Under the pieces are notes generated by a model, which worked only from the letters and a program-made list of their open reading frames with translations, was not told the origin of the DNA and ran no database searches. Shown one piece after another: positions 5,712 to 6,334 of a DNA stretch of 6,334 bases. Position 1 is the first letter of the stretch; each line of letters starts with the position of its first letter. The stretch is from JAYUKV01 sp043764135 (GTDB lineage Bacteria; Patescibacteriota; JACMRA01), in NCBI GenBank assembly GCA_043764135.1, contig JAYUKV010000155.1, forward strand, positions 1 to 6,334, given 5' to 3'. Position numbers and translations under genes: made by a program.

Positions 5712-6334
5712 CTATAATTTAAGCAAAATATCTTGAATATTTACTTTGTTTTCAGCAATCTTTTTGCTAAAATCAGTATCGTTAGGATAGATAAGATAAA
5801 TTCTATTTTTAAAATTAAAATCAAAGTTCAAGTCATTTTTATTAGCGTAAACTTCAAATAAATGATCGATAAATTGATCAATAGTAAAACTTTTATTCTT
5901 CTTAAGTATCAAGAACCAAATAACAAGACCAATTATATCAATATTGTCATTAAGTATATTTGCGTAATATCCATAATGAAAAAGCAATATTTTATTAATT
6001 TCAATTTCTTGAATTTTTGAAATTATTTCAAGCTCTATTAATTCTAGCTTTATTTTTGTAAATCGATCATAGAATAATTTAACTTTGTCAGTATTTATCG
6101 AATATTTTATAGTATTCAATTCACTAATGATATTTTTAATTTTTTCATTTTCAAAATTTCCATAGGAATAGAATCTGTGAAATATGTACTGACAAAAAAT
6201 ATAATTATTTTTTGAAAATAAATTATCAATATTATCATTTATAAAATCATCTATATTCTTTTCAGTATTTATAGCTAACTCATAGCTCAACTGTACATAT
6301 TTATCAAACAATGATCTAAGTTTTTTTGAATGTT
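5712..6334 (-). CDS. hypothetical protein, 5' end outside the window
   Basis: I do not recognise this protein. The frame stays open to the window edge. A TTG at 6311-6309 could serve as a start, but the codons upstream of it (encoding His-Ser-Lys-Lys-Leu-Arg-Ser) contain no stop, so the gene most likely begins beyond position 6334. At least 207 residues are visible. It is rich in Ile, Asn, Lys, Asp, Phe and Tyr and looks mostly helical. One hydrophobic stretch, DIIGLVIWFLIL, is followed by Lys residues and is too short for a confident membrane helix; it may be a buried helix. The next part (FTIDQFIDHLF) could be a further helix. No catalytic motif, Cys cluster or repeat is visible. The DNA is more AT-rich than lysS (about 22-25% GC in the 60-base stretches I counted, against 35-45% in two from lysS). 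It precedes the winged-helix gene by 60 bases on the same strand; a shared function is only a guess. Confidence 0.6.
   Translation of the reverse strand, partial: HSKKLRSLFDKYVQLSYELAINTEKNIDDFINDNIDNLFSKNNYIFCQYIFHRFYSYGNFENEKIKNIISELNTIKYSINTDKVKLFYDRFTKIKLELIELEIISKIQEIEINKILLFHYGYYANILNDNIDIIGLVIWFLILKKNKSFTIDQFIDHLFEVYANKNDLNFDFNFKNRIYLIYPNDTDFSKKIAENKVNIQDILLKL

Noticed and set aside
6309..6311. TTG as the true start of the right-end hypothetical gene
   Set aside because: The frame remains open upstream to the window edge, so the start is probably outside; calling TTG the start would be an artefact of the cut.

Overview
The window is AT-rich bacterial DNA with compact, mostly single-copy housekeeping genes. 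Several traits suggest, without proving, a Candidate Phyla Radiation (Patescibacteria) genome: a divergent class II lysyl-tRNA synthetase with an extra C-terminal domain, a shortened MiaA, small orphan proteins, and little use of Shine-Dalgarno sites. TGA appears as a stop (the CYTH gene, followed at once by a hairpin) and Trp is encoded by TGG where I checked. Lineages that read UGA as an amino acid are therefore unlikely.

Layout from left to right. Bases 1-107 show no gene. A promoter at 108-136 drives an ADP-ribosylglycohydrolase (166-963, +), which has the only well-placed Shine-Dalgarno site in the window. About 120 bases rich in hairpins follow, ending in a bidirectional terminator shared with a convergent CYTH-domain phosphohydrolase (1084-1689, -). 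Upstream of that gene on the same strand is lysS (1773-3782, -), encoding a 669-residue enzyme whose last ~135 residues look like a DUF2000 domain. A 303-base divergent intergenic region separates lysS from a rightward pair: a 134-residue single-pass membrane protein (4086-4490, +) and miaA (4506-5393, +). Convergent to miaA are a 68-residue winged-helix regulator (5445-5651, -) and an unrecognised, extremely AT-rich gene (5712 to the window edge, -) that continues outside the window.

How the genes relate: lysS and miaA both serve translation. LysRS charges tRNA-Lys and MiaA isopentenylates A37 of tRNAs reading UNN codons. The CYTH enzyme and the ADP-ribosylglycohydrolase are stand-alone hydrolases of phosphorylated or ADP-ribosylated substrates, and nothing in the window links them to a specific partner. 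The winged-helix gene is preceded by a perfect 16-base inverted repeat with an internal direct repeat, a likely operator, so the right end may be a small self-regulated accessory unit.

The most notable points are the LysRS-DUF2000 fusion, the near-consensus promoters that place transcription starts on or beside the start codons of lysS and the membrane-protein gene (leaderless mRNAs), and the operator-like repeat. I see no CRISPR array, tRNA, rRNA, insertion sequence or T-box. Apart from these points the region looks like ordinary reduced-genome chromosome.
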